Shown: piece by piece, positions 15,159-17,382 of the stretch
Numbering within the stretch: position 1 is the first letter of the stretch
How the letters are laid out: each line of letters opens with the position of its first letter
Origin: J095 sp964407935
Lineage (GTDB): Bacteria > Chloroflexota > Anaerolineae > 4572-78 > J111
DNA length: 17,382 nucleotides
Assembly (NCBI GenBank): GCA_964407935.1
Contig: CAYOXS010000100.1
Coordinates: forward strand, 1-17,382
Direction of reading: 5' to 3'
Made by a program: the position numbers and the translations under genes
The notes under the pieces: model-generated
What the model was told of the DNA's origin: nothing
The model's input: only the letters and a program-made list of their open reading frames with translations
Database searches by the model: none

Positions 15159-15193
15159 AGGAATCAGGGGTCAGGAATTAGGAATTAGAGGCA
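15159..15193. repeat. Heptamer array upstream of trmFO
   Basis: Five contiguous 7-bp units with consensus AGGRRTY: two adjacent exact AGGAATT, plus AGGAATC, AGGGGTC and a degenerate AGAGGCA. It starts 20 nt upstream of the trmFO ATG and would be part of its leader RNA. Confidence 0.7.
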
Positions 15194-15240
15194 GAAATCG
15201 TGGGCCAGGTTTGCAACCCGACTACGAGTCTGCGAGATGT

Positions 15241-15264
15241 AGGGGCGCTTCGCGAAGCGCCCCT
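15241..15264. repeat. Perfect 24-bp GC-rich palindrome
   Basis: AGGGGCGCTTCG (15241-15252) is followed without spacer by its exact reverse complement (15253-15264). It would fold into a very stable hairpin in the trmFO leader. Such GGGGCGC-type palindromes resemble dispersed repeats in bacterial genomes. It is not followed by a T-run on the minus strand, so it is a poor terminator. Confidence 0.75.
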
Positions 15265-15324
15265 GCCCAATTTGTATGTTCGTCGTCGTTCCGGTTGGAA
15301 CTGTCGGACGCCCGTGTGGCGGGT

Positions 15325-15353
15325 AGTATAGCACAAATGAATCTATCGGCGAA
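15325..15353 (-). promoter_or_regulatory. Candidate promoter for trmFO
   Basis: On the minus strand TATACT (15330-15325) is preceded at 17 nt by TTCGCC (15353-15348), a weak -35. The -10 lies in GGGTAGTATAGC (plus strand 15321-15332), identical to the block over the mnmG -10. It predicts a leader of about 180 nt. Confidence 0.5.
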
Positions 15354-15406
15354 GCTGATGGCGATATTCTCCAATTTTCTTTCTCCGTATTTTCTGCCCC
15401 TCATCC

Positions 15407-15431
15407 CCCCTCCCCAAATTTGGGGGAGGGG
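15407..15431. repeat. C-rich/G-rich inverted repeat
   Basis: CCCCTCCCCAAA (15407-15418) pairs with 15419-15431, with a single extra G. It lies between the two divergent promoters of this region and resembles a dispersed intergenic repeat more than a terminator. Function is unknown. Confidence 0.55.
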
Positions 15432-15536
15432 AGAACAAACCGGTAAAATCCACTCTCAAAAGTTTAGATGTGTTTGCCTTGCCGGGCGTCCCGTATCGCT
15501 CGCCTTTCCATCTTTCCTATTTCGACCGGCTTAGGC

Positions 15537-15542
15537 TATAAT
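15537..15542 (+). promoter_or_regulatory. -10 box implying a leaderless FHA-operon transcript
   Basis: An exact TATAAT ends 7 nt before the ATG at 15550, so transcription would start at or next to the start codon. No Shine-Dalgarno sequence is present upstream of that ATG. No good -35 was found at 16-18 nt. Confidence 0.5.
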
Positions 15543-15549
15543 TCTGCCT

Positions 15550-16035
15550 ATGAGCCAACTAGATCGCCTGGAAGAACTGGCCCAACGCCTGGTCGAGGGC
15601 ACTTTCAACCGATTTTTTCAAGCCGATTCCCAGCCGGCCGCGCCCGGCGACGCCGCCTCAACCGCGGATACCCGCGAGGTGCTGCGGTTGGGGGTGGATA
15701 ACCCGGCGGCCAAACACTGGGTACTGCATATTGGAGATCGGCAGATTGAACTCGGTGAGCCGGTTATTGATATTGGCCGGGCGCTGGATAACGATATTGT
15801 GCTCTCCGAGCCGACAGTTTCGCGCTATCACGCCCAGCTTCGCTGGCGCGAGGGCCGCTACGTGCTGTGCCCGCCTCGGCCGGCCGCCGATTCGCCCTCG
15901 GCGCAAACGCAACGGCTGGCTTCCGCGCCGTTCACCCGGCTCAACGGCCAGCCCATCGCTGAAGATGCGCCCGGTCTGACCAGCGGCGATCAGCTTGAAT
16001 TTGGCAAAACCCGGCTAACAGTTGAGGTTCTGTGA
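15550..16035 (+). CDS. FHA-domain protein with FhaA-like N-terminal helix
   Basis: A 161-residue cytoplasmic protein. Residues 1-23 (LDRLEELAQRLVEGTFNRFF) resemble the first helix of the DUF3662 domain of actinobacterial FhaA, but the rest of that domain is absent and a short linker leads to the FHA domain (about 55-160). FHA domains bind phosphothreonine peptides. The conserved residues are GR (76-77), S91, R92 and H94 in SRYHAQL, and N132. The usual STNG loop is replaced by a Pro/Ala/Ser-rich insertion (about 109-127). The next gene overlaps by 4 nt. It is probably a reader of Ser/Thr-kinase phosphorylation, although no kinase gene is in the window. Confidence 0.87.
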   Translation: MSQLDRLEELAQRLVEGTFNRFFQADSQPAAPGDAASTADTREVLRLGVDNPAAKHWVLHIGDRQIELGEPVIDIGRALDNDIVLSEPTVSRYHAQLRWREGRYVLCPPRPAADSPSAQTQRLASAPFTRLNGQPIAEDAPGLTSGDQLEFGKTRLTVEVL

Positions 16036-16478
16036 GTTTAGAGTGGATTTTGCTGGGGCTGCGACTGGCGGCCGCGGCGTTGTTGTATGCTTTTTTGGGG
16101 CTGGCTTTTTTTATGATCTGGCAGGATTTGCGCCGCGCCGACAGCCAGACCGGCGTCAAAACATCGCCATGCCTGCGGGTGGTGGCGGTGGCGGCGGATG
16201 ACCTCTCGCTGGCGGCCGGCGATACCCTGCCCTTGCAGCCGCTCACCTCGCTGGGGCGCAGCGCCGAAAATACTATCGTTCTGGCCGATGCCGGCGCGTC
16301 CGGGCGGCATGCCCGGCTGCGACAGGATAACGGCACCTGGTGGCTGGAAGATTTGGGCAGCAAAAATGGGACGCTGCTCAACGAGCTGCCTCTGTCCCGC
16401 CCGGCGTCGCTCACCGGGGGCGACGTCATCGGCATTGGCAGTTTACGCCTGAAATTTGAAACGGATACCACAACCTGA
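16032..16478 (+). CDS. Membrane-anchored FHA-domain protein (FhaB-like)
   Basis: A 148-residue protein with one N-terminal membrane helix (residues about 5-30), a short cytoplasmic linker and a C-terminal FHA domain (about 50-142). The phosphothreonine-binding residues are LGRSAENTIVL (74-84), S90/R92/H93 in ASGRHARL (a Gly replaces the first Arg of the usual SRxHA), and DLGSKNGT (107-114). The layout, one helix then FHA, is that of FhaB, which in actinobacteria follows fhaA beside cell-wall and kinase genes. GTG at 16032 overlaps the upstream stop as GTGA, and its own stop overlaps the next start as TGATG. The three genes are thus translationally coupled. Confidence 0.87.
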   Translation: MSLEWILLGLRLAAAALLYAFLGLAFFMIWQDLRRADSQTGVKTSPCLRVVAVAADDLSLAAGDTLPLQPLTSLGRSAENTIVLADAGASGRHARLRQDNGTWWLEDLGSKNGTLLNELPLSRPASLTGGDVIGIGSLRLKFETDTTT

Positions 16479-17382
16479 TGTATTTGGAACAACTCTCAAA
16501 CGCCTTTGGCCCATCGGGGGCCGAGGGCGAGGTGCGCAAAATTATTATTGACGCGGTTAAACCCTTTGCCGATGCGTGGCGGGTGGACCCGATGGGCAAT
16601 TTGTTTGTCACCCGCAACCGCCGCCTCGATGCGCCGGGCCGGCCGCTGCGGGTAATGGTTACGGCCCACATGGACGAGGTGGGCTTTTTGATTACCCGCA
16701 TCAAAAGCGACGGCCTGCTCAAATTTGAGCCAATCGGCGGGTTTGACCCGCGAGTGCTGCTGGGCAAAGCGGTGGTGGTCGGCCGCGAGCGTGTGCCGGG
16801 CGTCATCGGGGTTAAACCGATCCATCTGCTCAAAAGTGACGAATACAGCCGGGTCAAAGACCTGAGCGGGATGACCATTGATGTTGGAGCCAGCAGCAGT
16901 TCCAATGCGCGGGTGCAGCCCGGCGACAGCGCTACTTTTGCCACCAAATTTGGCTACCTGGGCGGACAGACTCGCCGCCGGACTGACCGCGGCCGGGTGA
17001 AAGGCAAAGCCTTTGATAACCGGGCCGGCTGCGCCATTTTGATTGAGCTGCTCAGCGGCGACTATCCCGTTGAGATGGTGGGCGTCTTCACCGTGCAGGA
17101 AGAAGTAGGCCTGCGCGGCGCGCGCGTGGCCGCTTTTGCCGCCGAGCCGGACGTGGCGCTGGTGCTGGAAAGTACGGCCGCCGACGACCTGCCCCAACTG
17201 GACGAGGACGCCGAGGCGGGCCTGCCGCGGTTGGGCGATGGCCCGGCCATCACGGTAATGGACAACCGCTTCATCGCCGACCGGCGGCTGGTTGACCTGC
17301 TCATTGCCACCGCCGGGGCGGAAACACTGCCGTACCAGTTCAAACGGCCCGGCATTGGCGGCACGGATGCCGGGTCTATCCA
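16478..17382 (+). CDS. M42 family metallo-aminopeptidase, 3' truncated by the window
   Basis: Cytoplasmic di-metal aminopeptidase of family M42 (PF05343, CelM/FrvX/TET group), usually a large tetrahedral oligomer trimming peptides. The frame is open from 16478 to the end of the window, giving 301 residues of about 350. Metal and catalytic residues seen are H64 and D66 in TAHMDEVGF, D180 in KAFDNRAGC, E208/E209 in VQEEVGLRGA, and E231 in VLESTAADDLP (the Asp/Glu ligand position). The last metal-binding His is expected past the window end. PGIGGTDAG at 291-299 is typical. The start overlaps the FHA gene stop by one base. A link between this peptidase and FHA signalling is implied only by coupling. 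Confidence 0.93.
   Translation, partial: MYLEQLSNAFGPSGAEGEVRKIIIDAVKPFADAWRVDPMGNLFVTRNRRLDAPGRPLRVMVTAHMDEVGFLITRIKSDGLLKFEPIGGFDPRVLLGKAVVVGRERVPGVIGVKPIHLLKSDEYSRVKDLSGMTIDVGASSSSNARVQPGDSATFATKFGYLGGQTRRRTDRGRVKGKAFDNRAGCAILIELLSGDYPVEMVGVFTVQEEVGLRGARVAAFAAEPDVALVLESTAADDLPQLDEDAEAGLPRLGDGPAITVMDNRFIADRRLVDLLIATAGAETLPYQFKRPGIGGTDAGSI

Larger units (their letters stand above)
15140..15549. other. Divergent intergenic region between trmFO and the FHA operon
   Basis: These 410 nt contain no credible gene; short open frames here lack family motifs and ribosome sites. In order it holds the trmFO ribosome site, a heptamer array (15159-15193), a perfect palindrome (15241-15264), a minus-strand promoter (15325-15353), a C/G-rich inverted repeat (15407-15431) and a plus-strand -10 box (15537-15542). 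Confidence 0.8.

Overview
The window is a gene-dense, GC-rich bacterial chromosome segment that most likely comes from Chloroflexota, perhaps an Anaerolineae-like lineage. This placement is inference. It rests on the gene mix (FAD-dependent TrmFO, an LL-diaminopimelate-aminotransferase-like enzyme, an FhaA/FhaB-like pair of FHA proteins, an M42 peptidase) and on gene-boundary arrays of degenerate 7-8 bp repeats. A block of exactly 100 N (10017-10116) marks a scaffold gap, so this is probably a draft or metagenome assembly. No rRNA, tRNA, CRISPR array, transposase or phage gene was seen.

Layout. (1) 1-3178, plus strand: a probable four-gene operon holding the C-terminal part of a Na+/Ca2+ exchanger, an AI-2E-type permease, a DedA membrane protein and a Crp/Fnr regulator, closed by a perfect 13-bp hairpin shared with the convergent gene. 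(2) 3253-6050, minus strand: mnmG (tRNA wobble-uridine modification) and, downstream of it, a membrane-anchored double zinc-ribbon protein with its own extended -10 promoter. (3) 6328-9011, plus strand: fabF and fabH of type II fatty-acid synthesis, divergent from mnmG. FabH carries an unusual Trp/Arg-rich C-terminal extension of about 100 residues. Another perfect 13-bp terminator follows. (4) 9076-15139, minus strand: trmFO (tRNA m5U54), a soluble histidine kinase, a DapL-like aminotransferase overlapping the kinase by 4 nt, a TrmH/SpoU RNA methyltransferase, and a HisC-like aminotransferase cut by the gap. (5) 15550-17382, plus strand: two overlapping FHA-domain genes and an M42 metallopeptidase that runs off the window, all coupled by 4-nt and 1-nt overlaps.

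Three RNA-modification genes (mnmG, trmH-like, trmFO) lie on the minus strand. mnmG and trmFO share an identical 12-bp block containing their predicted -10 boxes.

The least ordinary content lies between genes. Five arrays of degenerate 7-8 bp repeats sit at gene boundaries, and two of them contain the stop codon of the neighbouring gene. Two of the arrays are inverted and flank a three-way-junction foldback beside the assembly gap. With the FabH extension, these are the best candidates for something not yet well described. Everything else reads as conserved housekeeping sequence.
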